Assembly: GCA_014804225.1 (NCBI GenBank) | Contig: JAAVAF010000069.1 | Coordinates: forward strand, 1-18,410 | DNA from: Lachnospiraceae bacterium | GTDB lineage: Bacteria; Bacillota; Clostridia; Lachnospirales; Lachnospiraceae | Direction of reading: 5' to 3' | Length of the DNA: 18,410 nucleotides | Shown: piece by piece, positions 1 to 6,775 of the stretch | How the letters are laid out: every line of letters starts with the position of its first letter | How positions within the stretch are numbered: the first letter of the stretch is position 1 | The notes under the pieces: generated by a model | The model's database searches: none | The model's input: the letters and a program-made list of their open reading frames with translations, nothing else | What the model was told of the DNA's origin: nothing | Made by a program: the position numbers and the translations under genes

Positions 1-1463
1 AAGGGGAATTTGAAATAGACGCTGACAGAGGCGACTTTGACTATATTTATACGGTAGAAAAGCTTGCGACTTTAAGAGGAAAAAAACTTCATGGGAAGAG
101 AAACCACATCGCGCGGTTTATGGACGATCAGGACTGGCGTTATGAGCCTATGAGCGCGGAAAATATTGAGGACTGCCGTAAAATGTCAAAAGAATGGGAG
201 CGTATGCGTGCCGATAAATGGAATGACAGCATGGAGGAGGAGATTAACGTACTCGACGAGGCGCTTAATCACTTTGACGAGCTTGGATTTGTGGGCGGCG
301 TGCTTTATAAGGCGGATGAGATTGTGGCGTTTACAATCGGGGAGCGGTTAAATGCGGACACACTTGTCGTACATTTTGAGAAAGCCTATCCCGATTTACA
401 GGGCGCGTATCCCATGATTAATCAGCAGTTTATTTTACATGAAGGAGAACAGTTTACTTATGTAAACCGCGAGGAGGATACAGGCGATTTGGGACTTCGA
501 AAGGCAAAGCTTTCGTATTATCCCGACATCATATTGAAGAAGTACAGAGTCGTGGAGAGCAGTGTGGTCTTTGCAAATGAGACAGATATCGACGCGATAG
601 AGGAGATATGGTATGCATGTTTTGGAGATGACAGGGAGTATATTGATCTGTATCTTTCAAACAGGTTTGAAACAGAAAACATGCTTGTGATTCATGAGGA
701 TGGACGTCCTGTTTCCATGCTAAGTCTGCTGCCTGTAACCATTACGATAGACGGGGAAAGTCATGCGGCAAGGTATGTGTATGCTGTGGCAACGCTGCCG
801 GCATATAGAAAAAAAGGTTATGCGTCCAAGCTGATAGAACATGCATTTTATAAATATGAGGAACCGCTTATCTTACAACCCGCGAGTGAAGAGCTGCGGC
901 GTTACTATGAAAAGCTCGGTTTCCATGACGTGTTTAGACAAAGCCCCTGTTGGATTTATAATGCACATGCCGGGAAAATGACACAAGTGTCAGAAAATAT
1001 GGCATATGAAGTGTCAGAGGATATAACACATATGTCAGAAATAGAGACTGAGATAACAACGTTAGGTAAATGGAGTGCAGAACCGGTAACGGCAAAGGAA
1101 TACAAGGAAATTCGCGATTTGTATTTTGGCGGTGAAGGTTATGTGGAATGGGACGAAAATGCAATTCAGTATGCAATTATGGAGAATTCTTTCTGCGGTG
1201 GCGGCGCGCTCAAGCTTACGGATGGTGAGGAGAGAAGAGTGCTGATGTACAGGGTATGCACAAAGTCAGACGATTTATGCGGACTTCAAGTGGTAGAAAC
1301 AACCTTGGAGGATAATGAGTTAAAGGAGCTTTTGCCGGAGCTTATGCGATATACGCATACGAGTCAGGCATACGAGAAAAATCAAGGTGGTATGATACTG
1401 CACACGAAAGAAACCGCGCAGTGGGATTGTGATGAGGGGTATCTTAATCTTACGCTTGGATAA
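1..1463 (+). CDS. DUF2156-GNAT fusion protein, 5' end outside window
   Basis: The reading frame is open from the first bases (codons in phase with base 3), so the gene starts before the window; the ATG at 120 is internal. Codons upstream of it read DYIYTVEKLATLRGKKLHGK, which matches the C-terminal part of DUF2156 (phosphatidylglycerol lysyltransferase C-terminal-like, itself a GNAT fold). From about visible residue 185 a second, GNAT acetyltransferase domain begins; its acetyl-CoA loop is visible as LPAYRKKGYASKLI, followed by YYEKLGF. The last 150 or so residues are an unassigned C-terminal extension. The protein is probably cytosolic and transfers an acyl or aminoacyl group to an unknown acceptor. 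It converges with the DHH gene and ends 9 bases before a shared terminator. Domain assignment is good; substrate is unknown. Confidence 0.8.
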   Translation, partial: GEFEIDADRGDFDYIYTVEKLATLRGKKLHGKRNHIARFMDDQDWRYEPMSAENIEDCRKMSKEWERMRADKWNDSMEEEINVLDEALNHFDELGFVGGVLYKADEIVAFTIGERLNADTLVVHFEKAYPDLQGAYPMINQQFILHEGEQFTYVNREEDTGDLGLRKAKLSYYPDIILKKYRVVESSVVFANETDIDAIEEIWYACFGDDREYIDLYLSNRFETENMLVIHEDGRPVSMLSLLPVTITIDGESHAARYVYAVATLPAYRKKGYASKLIEHAFYKYEEPLILQPASEELRRYYEKLGFHDVFRQSPCWIYNAHAGKMTQVSENMAYEVSEDITHMSEIETEITTLGKWSAEPVTAKEYKEIRDLYFGGEGYVEWDENAIQYAIMENSFCGGGALKLTDGEERRVLMYRVCTKSDDLCGLQVVETTLEDNELKELLPELMRYTHTSQAYEKNQGGMILHTKETAQWDCDEGYLNLTLG

Positions 1464-1472
1464 AGAGAAGGC

Positions 1473-1501
1473 AAAAAGCTGTACGGAACATACAGCTTTT
1501 T
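1473..1501. terminator. bidirectional intrinsic terminator
   Basis: An 11-bp perfect stem (AAAAAGCTGTA at 1473-1483 and TACAGCTTTTT at 1491-1501) with a 7-base loop lies between the stops of two convergent genes. The A/T ends of the stem give a U-run when read from either strand, so it can serve both the DUF2156-GNAT gene and the DHH gene. Confidence 0.8.
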
Positions 1502-1528
1502 GTCTTATAATAATCAATATGTATCAAT

Positions 1529-2449
1529 TTATGCATTTGCCATTTTTGAGAGCTCTGCAAGCATCTTTGGCAGTTCTTCGTCCATATTTTCGTCGGTGAA
1601 CTGACAGGTACCGACTTTTCGGTGTCCGCCGCCGCCGTACTTTAACATAAGGCTTCCGACATCGACATTTGAAGTTTTGTTAAGAACACTGTAGCCACAT
1701 GCAGCAGAGCAGCCTGCACCGCCGCGTCCGCTGACAATCCATGCAGAGATATTTTGCTCGGGATACATGCTGTAAATCAGGAAACGATTTCCGGTGTAAA
1801 TCGGGTCAACACCTCTCAAATCGGAGATAATCAGGTTTCCGTCAATGCGTGTATACTGTTTAACCATTTCCATGAACTTTTCATTCTGTTCCCAGTAAAC
1901 TTCAATTCGCTCCTTGACATCTGGAAGTGCAAGAATTTCATCAGTTGTCATAGAGTGGCACGCATCAATAAGTTTTTCCATTAACTGATAGTTTGAGATG
2001 GTAAAGTTTCTCCAACGCCCAAGACCTGTTCTGGGATCCATAAGGAAGCCTACGAGAATCCAACCGCTGGGATTCTGGATTTCGTCAATCGTGAGATTTC
2101 CTGAGTCCACCTTATCAACAGCTACCATCATATCGTCAAATTGTGGGAATCTTTCCCGGCCGCCGTAATATTCGTAAATAATGCGTGCGCATGAAGGCGT
2201 GATACGGCTTTCTCCTTTGTATTTTCCCTCAAGCTGGAGTCTTTCATGCTCGCTTGAGTGGTGGTCAAACCAAAGTCCGCAGCCTTCAACAAAAGGTACG
2301 TTGGCAAGACAGTCATCTTCTGTCACTTCTACAAGTCCGTCCTGTATATCCTTTGGATGCGCAAATTTCCAATTGTCTATAATACCGGCTTCTTTTAAAA
2401 GCGCACCGCAGGCAAGACCGTCAAAATCGGAACGTGTTATTAATCTCAT
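1529..2449 (-). CDS. DHH-family phosphoesterase (exopolyphosphatase-like)
   Basis: This 306-residue protein has the DHH phosphoesterase layout. An N-terminal metal-binding motif SDFDGLACG (D8, D10) corresponds to the usual DxD motif I, and WFDHHSSE (D62-H63-H64) is the family-defining DHH motif. A C-terminal DHHA1-like glycine-rich motif GGGGHRKVGTC lies at about residues 272-282. Members hydrolyse phosphoester or phosphoanhydride bonds with Mn2+ or Mg2+; relatives include NrnA, RecJ and exopolyphosphatases. No DNA-binding or CBS domain is visible. The start is supported by AGGAGG (on the minus strand) 6-7 bases upstream of ATG and a matched promoter at 2500-2528. The substrate (oligonucleotide, cyclic dinucleotide product or polyphosphate) cannot be told from sequence. 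Confidence 0.85.
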   Translation of the reverse strand: MRLITRSDFDGLACGALLKEAGIIDNWKFAHPKDIQDGLVEVTEDDCLANVPFVEGCGLWFDHHSSEHERLQLEGKYKGESRITPSCARIIYEYYGGRERFPQFDDMMVAVDKVDSGNLTIDEIQNPSGWILVGFLMDPRTGLGRWRNFTISNYQLMEKLIDACHSMTTDEILALPDVKERIEVYWEQNEKFMEMVKQYTRIDGNLIISDLRGVDPIYTGNRFLIYSMYPEQNISAWIVSGRGGAGCSAACGYSVLNKTSNVDVGSLMLKYGGGGHRKVGTCQFTDENMDEELPKMLAELSKMANA

Positions 2450-2499
2450 GATTATCCTCCTTACATAGCTCTGGTATTTTGTGAGCTTTCATTAGCTTT

Positions 2500-2528
2500 A
2501 TTATAGTGGAATTATTACACTTTTTCAA
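2500..2528 (-). promoter_or_regulatory. sigma-A promoter for the DHH gene
   Basis: Read on the minus strand: TTGAAA (2528-2523), a 17-base spacer, then a perfect TATAAT (2505-2500). The predicted start lies near 2493, about 45 bases ahead of the ATG at 2449. It is back to back with the rightward promoter at 2556-2585, with 27 bases between the two -35 boxes. Confidence 0.8.
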
Positions 2529-2555
2529 CTGTTTTGACAAAAGTTGTAACCGGGG

Positions 2556-2585
2556 TTGAAAAATGAACCGCGTTCTTGTTATAAT
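2556..2585 (+). promoter_or_regulatory. sigma-A promoter for the glycosylase-Nudix-yitT operon
   Basis: TTGAAA (2556-2561), 18-base spacer, TATAAT (2580-2585). The predicted transcription start is near 2592, only about 14 bases before the GTG at 2606 and about 29 before the ATA at 2621. That distance bears on the choice of start codon of the first gene. Confidence 0.75.
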
Positions 2586-2605
2586 CAAATGTGTTATCAA
2601 AATGA

Positions 2606-3142
2606 GTGGAGGAAAAAGAAATAAAGGCAGAAAAGAATAATTATGTACATGTAATACACGAATTTGGCCCCGTATATAATCATGAATCCAAAATACTGAT
2701 TCTCGGCTCTTTTCCCTCTGTTAAGTCGAGAGAGCAGCAGTTTTACTACGGACACCGGCAAAATCGTTTTTGGAAAGTGCTTGCAAATGTGTTTGATAGT
2801 GTAGATGTTTTGGACAACATTGATCAAAAGCGTGCTTTTTTACTCAGACATAAAGTAGCATTATGGGACGTAATTGCGTCCTGCGACATTATAGGTTCGT
2901 CTGACAGTACGATTAAAAATGTGAAAGAAAATGACATGCGTGTCATTTTAGATGCGGCGGATATCCGTGCGATTTTTGCAAACGGTACAAAAGCATATGA
3001 GTTGTTTGAAAAGTATTGTGAAGCGTACTGTACGATCGGAATACCTGTAAAAAAGCTTCCCTCCACAAGTCCTGCAAATGCAGCATGGAATGTGGAACGG
3101 CTTGCGGAGGTTTGGAGAAAGGAAATTCGAGCATACTTGTAG
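2606..3142 (+). CDS. hypoxanthine/uracil-DNA glycosylase (UDG superfamily, HDG-type)
   Basis: A 178-residue protein of the uracil-DNA glycosylase superfamily, closest in motif to the DNA-deoxyinosine (hypoxanthine) glycosylase family. It has ILGSFPSVKSREQQFYYGH at about residues 31-50 (active-site motif I) and LPSTSPANAAW at about 151-161 (motif II and DNA-insertion loop). Such enzymes remove hypoxanthine formed by adenine deamination, and sometimes uracil, starting base excision repair. The start is uncertain. GTG at 2606 is the first conventional in-frame start but has no ribosome binding site upstream, whereas GGAGG at 2608-2612 is well spaced for an ATA codon at 2621. It is first of three co-oriented genes; the next is 39 bases downstream. 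Family confidence is high, substrate preference is inferred. Confidence 0.88.
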   Translation: MEEKEIKAEKNNYVHVIHEFGPVYNHESKILILGSFPSVKSREQQFYYGHRQNRFWKVLANVFDSVDVLDNIDQKRAFLLRHKVALWDVIASCDIIGSSDSTIKNVKENDMRVILDAADIRAIFANGTKAYELFEKYCEAYCTIGIPVKKLPSTSPANAAWNVERLAEVWRKEIRAYL

Positions 3143-3181
3143 AAGTGGATAGATACAAAGAAAAAGGAGGATTTGAATGAA

Positions 3182-3688
3182 ATGGAACTGTGGGATATTT
3201 ATGATGCAGATAAAAAACGTACAGGAAGAACAATGAAGAAAAATGATTGGTGTTTGAAGGACGGGGAATATCATTTAACGGTTCTTGGGGTTATTCGGCA
3301 TAAAGACGGGCGTTTTTTGATTACAAAGCGTGTGATGACAAAAGCATGGGCGCCCGGATGGTGGGAAGTGTCAGGCGGTGCGGTACAAGCAGGTGAGGAT
3401 TCAAAGGATGCCGTTTTGCGCGAGGTAAAGGAAGAGACGGGGCTTGACGTAAAAGACTGGGAAGGCGGATATGTGTTCAGTTACAAGCGCGAAAATCCGG
3501 GAGAGGGCGATAACTATTTTGTGGATATTTATCGCTTTACAGCGGATTTTGACGTATCGGATATTCATATACAGAAGGAGGAAACGGATGATTATATGCT
3601 TGCCACAGTTGAGGAAATAGAGGCGTTTGCAGCACAAGGAATATTCCTGCATTATGATAGTATTAAGCGGGTATTTTATGATTTATAA
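3182..3688 (+). CDS. Nudix hydrolase, YfcD/IPP-isomerase-like
   Basis: A 168-residue Nudix protein. The signature GX5EX7REUXEEXGU is complete at residues 66-88: G66, E72, R80-E81, E84-E85, G87. The N-terminus MELWDIYDADKKRTGRT is the opening shared by YfcD-like and isopentenyl-diphosphate-isomerase-like Nudix proteins. They cleave nucleoside diphosphates linked to another group; the substrate here is unknown. I chose ATG 3182 because it begins at the conserved opening and lies 11 bases after AGGAGG (3165-3170). A TTG at 3173 is only 2 bases from that site, and ATG 3177 is out of frame and stops early. It lies in the glycosylase-Nudix-yitT operon, so a role in nucleotide sanitation is plausible but inferred. 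Confidence 0.88.
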   Translation: MELWDIYDADKKRTGRTMKKNDWCLKDGEYHLTVLGVIRHKDGRFLITKRVMTKAWAPGWWEVSGGAVQAGEDSKDAVLREVKEETGLDVKDWEGGYVFSYKRENPGEGDNYFVDIYRFTADFDVSDIHIQKEETDDYMLATVEEIEAFAAQGIFLHYDSIKRVFYDL

Positions 3689-3713
3689 AGAAAAGGAGCG
3701 TTTGGGATGCGTT

Positions 3714-4574
3714 ATGAAATTCAGTTTTAAAGAAGATGCAAAACGAATTGTCGTAATCTGCGTTGCGTCTGTAATTATGGCGCTCAACATTAAGACTTTT
3801 GTGCGGACAGGCGGTCTGTATCCGGGCGGTGTGAGCGGTTTGACGCTGTTGATACAGCGGATTGTTGAACTGCATTTTGGCTTTGAACTGCCGTATACAT
3901 TGATTAATCTGATATTAAATTTGGTACCGATCTATATCGGCTTTCGATTTATCGGAAAAAAATTCACACTTTATTCCTGTCTGTCGATTATGCTGACTAA
4001 CATTTTGACAGATATTTTGCCGTCACAGGCGCTTGTATATGATACGCTGCTGATCAGTGTTTTTGGCGGGATTATGAATGGATTTGCAATCAGTTTGTGT
4101 TTGAGAATGGATGCGACGACGGGCGGGACCGATTTTATCGGTATCTTTTTGTCGGAACGAAAGGGTGTCGATTCGTTTAACGTAATTCTCGGATTTAATG
4201 CCGTGCTTTTGGTCGTTGCAGGATTACTATTTGGCTGGGAGAAGGCACTGTATTCCATTATTTTCCAGTACACGTCGACACAGATGCTTCATATGATGTT
4301 CAAACAATATCGTCAACATACACTTTTTGTAGTGACCAATCATGCGAAACGTGTCTATGAGGTGATTGCAAAAATTAGTAATCATGGTGCGACGATTATT
4401 GAAGCAGAGGGCTCTTATGAACATCAGGAGCGAAAGATTGTCTATTCGGTTGTATCAAGGGCAGAGTGCAAGGATATTGTTAAGGACATTAAACAGGTTG
4501 ATCCGGACGCATTTATCAATGTTATTAATACACAACAGGTTTCAGGACGTTTTTATCAAAGACCATATGATTAA
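3714..4574 (+). CDS. YitT family membrane protein (DUF161/DUF2179)
   Basis: A 286-residue integral membrane protein of the YitT family. Hydrophobic segments lie at about residues 12-27, 60-80, 85-105, 110-130 and 155-175. The loop GGLYPGGVSGLTLL and the later DATTGGTDFIG are the family's repeated glycine motifs. The C-terminal cytoplasmic 85 residues, starting near HTLFVVTNHAKRVYEVI, form a DUF2179 domain. Function is unknown in general; transport has been proposed. Start choice: ATG 3714 is the only in-frame ATG before the conserved region, but AGGAG (3694-3698) lies 15 bases upstream. In-frame TTG 3702 is only 3 bases from it, and ATG 3707 is out of frame and would give a 7-codon peptide. 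It is the last gene of its operon and is followed by a strong terminator. Confidence 0.87.
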   Translation: MKFSFKEDAKRIVVICVASVIMALNIKTFVRTGGLYPGGVSGLTLLIQRIVELHFGFELPYTLINLILNLVPIYIGFRFIGKKFTLYSCLSIMLTNILTDILPSQALVYDTLLISVFGGIMNGFAISLCLRMDATTGGTDFIGIFLSERKGVDSFNVILGFNAVLLVVAGLLFGWEKALYSIIFQYTSTQMLHMMFKQYRQHTLFVVTNHAKRVYEVIAKISNHGATIIEAEGSYEHQERKIVYSVVSRAECKDIVKDIKQVDPDAFINVINTQQVSGRFYQRPYD

Positions 4575-4577
4575 AAA

Positions 4578-4636
4578 AATCGAGTGCAAACGTATATATA
4601 CGTTGCGCACTCGATTGCAAAAAGCTTCGCTTTTTG
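4578..4636. terminator. double-hairpin bidirectional terminator
   Basis: Two adjacent hairpins lie between convergent genes. The first (4578-4616) has a 10-bp stem AATCGAGTGC/GCACTCGATT plus an inner palindromic AACGTATATATACGTT. The second (4618-4636) is CAAAAAGC-TTC-GCTTTTTG with A and T runs on both sides, so it can terminate yitT transcription rightwards and plsC transcription leftwards. The second resembles the stem at 1473-1501. Confidence 0.75.
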
Positions 4637-4662
4637 TTTCAATGATATACATTGTTGCAATT

Positions 4663-5409
4663 TTAACAATACTCTGCAATAGAACTGGGCGATTTGCCTT
4701 GTTTGTACAGATTTAAAATATCCTGAATGCGTTTTTGAACGGTTTGTGCAATTTCAATCGTTGTCATATCCTTGTAGTCGGCATAGTAGAGTGGTTTGAG
4801 ATAATATACAAATGTTTTAATTGGTCTTAAATTTCGCTCTTCAAAAACGCGGTAGGAATCAATTAACACAACAGGCACAATTGGAACCTTAGACCATACG
4901 GCGCTTTTAAATGCACCGGGTTTAAACTCGGTGGTAGAATTTCCGTTGTGGCAGTAACCGCCTTCGGGAAAAATGATAAATTTGCGTCCTTGCTTTGCTT
5001 CGTTTGCCATTTCGCGAATGATTTTGATAGACTGCTTTGCATCTTCTCTGTCCATACGCTTTCCACGGACCAAGTTAATAAACTGTTTTACGAGAGGGAT
5101 GTTTGATTTATCAATGTCCATTACGACAGAACAAGGTTTATCATGTGTGAGCATAATGCCAAGGGTATCATATTTTCCCTGATGGTTTGGACACATAATA
5201 TATCCTCCGTCCTTAGGAAGATTACCCATTCCGAAGCCTTCTGTGGTGATGTGCCCCGCTTTCACCATTCTGTTGATGGCAAGCCGGTCAAGTGCGTACA
5301 TTTGTTCTTCAGAATATTTCTCAGGATGACGGGAAACATATTCCATTTGTGGTATCATATAAATATGATGAAGGTTTCTTATAATAACATGATAAAATCT
5401 TGAAAACAT
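4663..5409 (-). CDS. 1-acyl-sn-glycerol-3-phosphate acyltransferase (PlsC-like)
   Basis: A 248-residue glycerophospholipid acyltransferase. Motif I NHX4D is NHQGKYD (H76, D81), motif II is around KRMDRED (about 117-123), and motif III is FPEG (147-150). PlsC proteins transfer an acyl group to the sn-2 position of lysophosphatidic acid to make phosphatidic acid at the inner membrane face. I placed the start at ATG 5409 rather than further upstream: an AAAGG sits 11 bases before it, the upstream in-frame codons look non-coding, and the promoter at 5465-5493 lies between. The first residues (FSRFYHVIIRNLHHIYMI) are amphipathic-hydrophobic and may contact the membrane. Acyl-acceptor specificity is not proven; paralogues with other lysophospholipid acceptors exist. 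Confidence 0.87.
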   Translation of the reverse strand: MFSRFYHVIIRNLHHIYMIPQMEYVSRHPEKYSEEQMYALDRLAINRMVKAGHITTEGFGMGNLPKDGGYIMCPNHQGKYDTLGIMLTHDKPCSVVMDIDKSNIPLVKQFINLVRGKRMDREDAKQSIKIIREMANEAKQGRKFIIFPEGGYCHNGNSTTEFKPGAFKSAVWSKVPIVPVVLIDSYRVFEERNLRPIKTFVYYLKPLYYADYKDMTTIEIAQTVQKRIQDILNLYKQGKSPSSIAEYC

Positions 5410-5464
5410 AAATAACCACGCCTTTCGAAGATACACAAGCAGTTCCAGTTTGTGTGTAATAAGT

Positions 5465-5493
5465 ATTATATCGAATAAAGTAAAAATAGTCAA
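5465..5493 (-). promoter_or_regulatory. sigma-A promoter for the plsC-like gene
   Basis: On the minus strand: TTGACT (5493-5488), 17-base spacer, perfect TATAAT (5470-5465). The start is expected near 5458, giving a leader of about 50 bases before ATG 5409. This supports the shorter start of the acyltransferase. Confidence 0.8.
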
Positions 5494-5602
5494 CAAAGCA
5501 GATTTCTTGCGATATATTCAGAAATGTTCTGAAGGGTGTCTGCAATATATAATAATGATTATAATGATGAAAAAATGTATTAAAATGAAGGAGGAACAAA
5601 CG

Positions 5603-6313
5603 ATGAGACATTTAGAAAACGTTGTTAAAAGGGCAGTGCTGTTGATAGCAGCAGTTATCTTCGTGTTCAGCTGTAGTATGAATGCTTTGCAGGTAAACGC
5701 GGCGGAATTTAGCGTAACAGAGGCGCAAGCAGTGCTTTTTACGAATGAGAATACGGTGATCCGTTTTGATGCGGACGAGAATAGTGCTGTGCTCTTATCA
5801 AGTGTGGAAGCAGGACTTCCGATACAGGTAACAGGTGTTACAAGTAATGGATATTTTAGAATTTTGCTTGACGGACAGACCTTTTATATCCATGGAATTG
5901 GATTGGATGCGGGTGAGCTGCCGAATACAAATAACAGCACAGCTGATATCTATGATAAAATGATTGCACAGAAAGCAAATTTTCCCGAAGGAATGGCATG
6001 GACAAACGATAATTTTTATGCTTGGAAGGGTGGTATTTATTTCGGAGGTTATGGATGTGCCGGTTTTGCATTTGCAGTGAGCGACGCGGCGTTTGGTGAT
6101 GCAGGTGCGGTTATTCACAAAGACTATAATAATATAAAAACGGGTGATATTTTAAGAGTTAATTATGATACACATTCTGTGATTGTGCTGGAAGTAAAGA
6201 CGGATTCCGTGATTGTGGCGGAGGGAAATTATAACGGTGCAATTCACTGGGGAAGGGAAATTCCGAAGTCGGAGCTGGTGGATGAAGGCAGTTATATTAT
6301 GACGAGATATTAG
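5603..6313 (+). CDS. exported SH3-like / NlpC-CHAP-type cysteine peptidase
   Basis: A 236-residue secreted protein. Residues 1-34 form a signal peptide: basic R2, K9, R10, hydrophobic core 11-24, likely cleavage at VNA|A near residue 33. C24 is a poor lipobox fit because F precedes S, so signal peptidase I is preferred. Residues 45-105 resemble a bacterial SH3-like domain. The C-terminal part looks like a papain-like amidase of the NlpC/P60 or CHAP type: putative nucleophile C152 in GGYGCAGFAFAV, H191 in YDTHSVIVLEV, and N209 in AEGNYNGAIHWGR as third polar residue. A role in cell-wall peptide cleavage or binding is inferred. Start: AGGAGG (5589-5594) is 8 bases before ATG 5603. A TATAAT at 5560-5565 exists, but I see no good -35. 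Confidence 0.75.
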   Translation: MRHLENVVKRAVLLIAAVIFVFSCSMNALQVNAAEFSVTEAQAVLFTNENTVIRFDADENSAVLLSSVEAGLPIQVTGVTSNGYFRILLDGQTFYIHGIGLDAGELPNTNNSTADIYDKMIAQKANFPEGMAWTNDNFYAWKGGIYFGGYGCAGFAFAVSDAAFGDAGAVIHKDYNNIKTGDILRVNYDTHSVIVLEVKTDSVIVAEGNYNGAIHWGREIPKSELVDEGSYIMTRY

Positions 6314-6438
6314 TGTGAGAAGAATTTCTAATGCTCATGCCAGAGGGCATTTCGCAAAGAAATTCTAAGTCTCACACCGAGAAATGCCTAAAAACATGGC
6401 ATTTTTCATCCGGATTTGAGATTCCGCAAAGCGGAATC
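6313..6438. repeat. multi-hairpin intergenic element before clpS
   Basis: The gap between the SH3 protein and clpS is almost entirely palindromic. The outer inverted repeat is GTGTGAGA-AGAATTTCT (6313-6329) against AGAAATTCT-AAG-TCTCACAC (6358-6377). Inside it, ATGCC (6337-6341) pairs with GGCAT (6346-6350). A second hairpin joins AAATGCC (6382-6388) to GGCATTT (6398-6404) and is followed by two more T. A third is GATTCCGC-AAA-GCGGAATC (6420-6438). GGCATTTC (6346-6353) is also perfectly complementary to GAAATGCC (6381-6388), so alternative folds exist. It overlaps the stop codon of the upstream gene. It could be a dispersed palindromic repeat (MITE/REP-like), a terminator, or a leader attenuator; there is only one copy in the window. 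Confidence 0.6.
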
Positions 6439-6472
6439 ATGGAGAATAGTGAGAAACAAATGGAGATGGAAC

Positions 6473-6775
6473 ATGGCAATACAAGGACAGACAAAGGAAA
6501 AAACGAGAATTGATATACATGAACCAAAGCATTACAGAGTGATTATGCATAATGATGATTTTACATCAATGGAATTTGTCGTTGAGATTTTGATTGATAT
6601 TTTTAAGAAAGACACCTCTGAGGCAGAGCGGTTGATGCTTATGGTACACGAGAGCGGAAGAGCGGCGGTCGGCACGTATCCGTATGACATTGCGGCAACG
6701 AAGGTGAACAATGCTTTGGCGCGTGCAAAGACGGAAGGGTTTCCGTTTCGCATGACGCTTGAGGAGGACAAATGA
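6473..6775 (+). CDS. clpS: ClpS, N-degron adaptor for ClpA
   Basis: A 100-residue ClpS adaptor. The substrate-pocket signature is intact: NDDFTSMEF at residues 27-35 gives the NDD motif and the gatekeeper M33, and H59 in LMVHESG is the conserved histidine that helps bind the free N-terminal amine. The rest (GTYPYDIAATKVNNA) follows the ClpS fold that docks on the ClpA N-domain. ClpS delivers proteins with N-terminal Leu, Phe, Tyr or Trp to ClpAP. Start: ATG 6473 has GGAG (6462-6465) 7 bases upstream and gives the usual short N-terminal extension (MAIQGQTKEKTR). Its TGA overlaps the clpA ATG as ATGA (6772-6775), which indicates translational coupling. No convincing promoter lies immediately upstream. 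Confidence 0.95.
   Translation: MAIQGQTKEKTRIDIHEPKHYRVIMHNDDFTSMEFVVEILIDIFKKDTSEAERLMLMVHESGRAAVGTYPYDIAATKVNNALARAKTEGFPFRMTLEEDK

Noticed and set aside
2534..2539. Perfect TTGACA on the plus strand
   Set aside because: No -10-like hexamer lies 16-18 bases downstream; the TATAAT at 2580 is better paired with TTGAAA at 2556.
3707..3730. Seven-codon frame overlapping the yitT start with well-spaced AGGAG
   Set aside because: Too short and overlapping the coding start; more likely chance, though it leaves the yitT start spacing unusual.
5560..5565. TATAAT upstream of the SH3-cysteine peptidase gene
   Set aside because: The hexamer 17 bases upstream (TGTCTG) is a poor -35, and the region is A/T rich, so a chance match is likely; not listed as a promoter.
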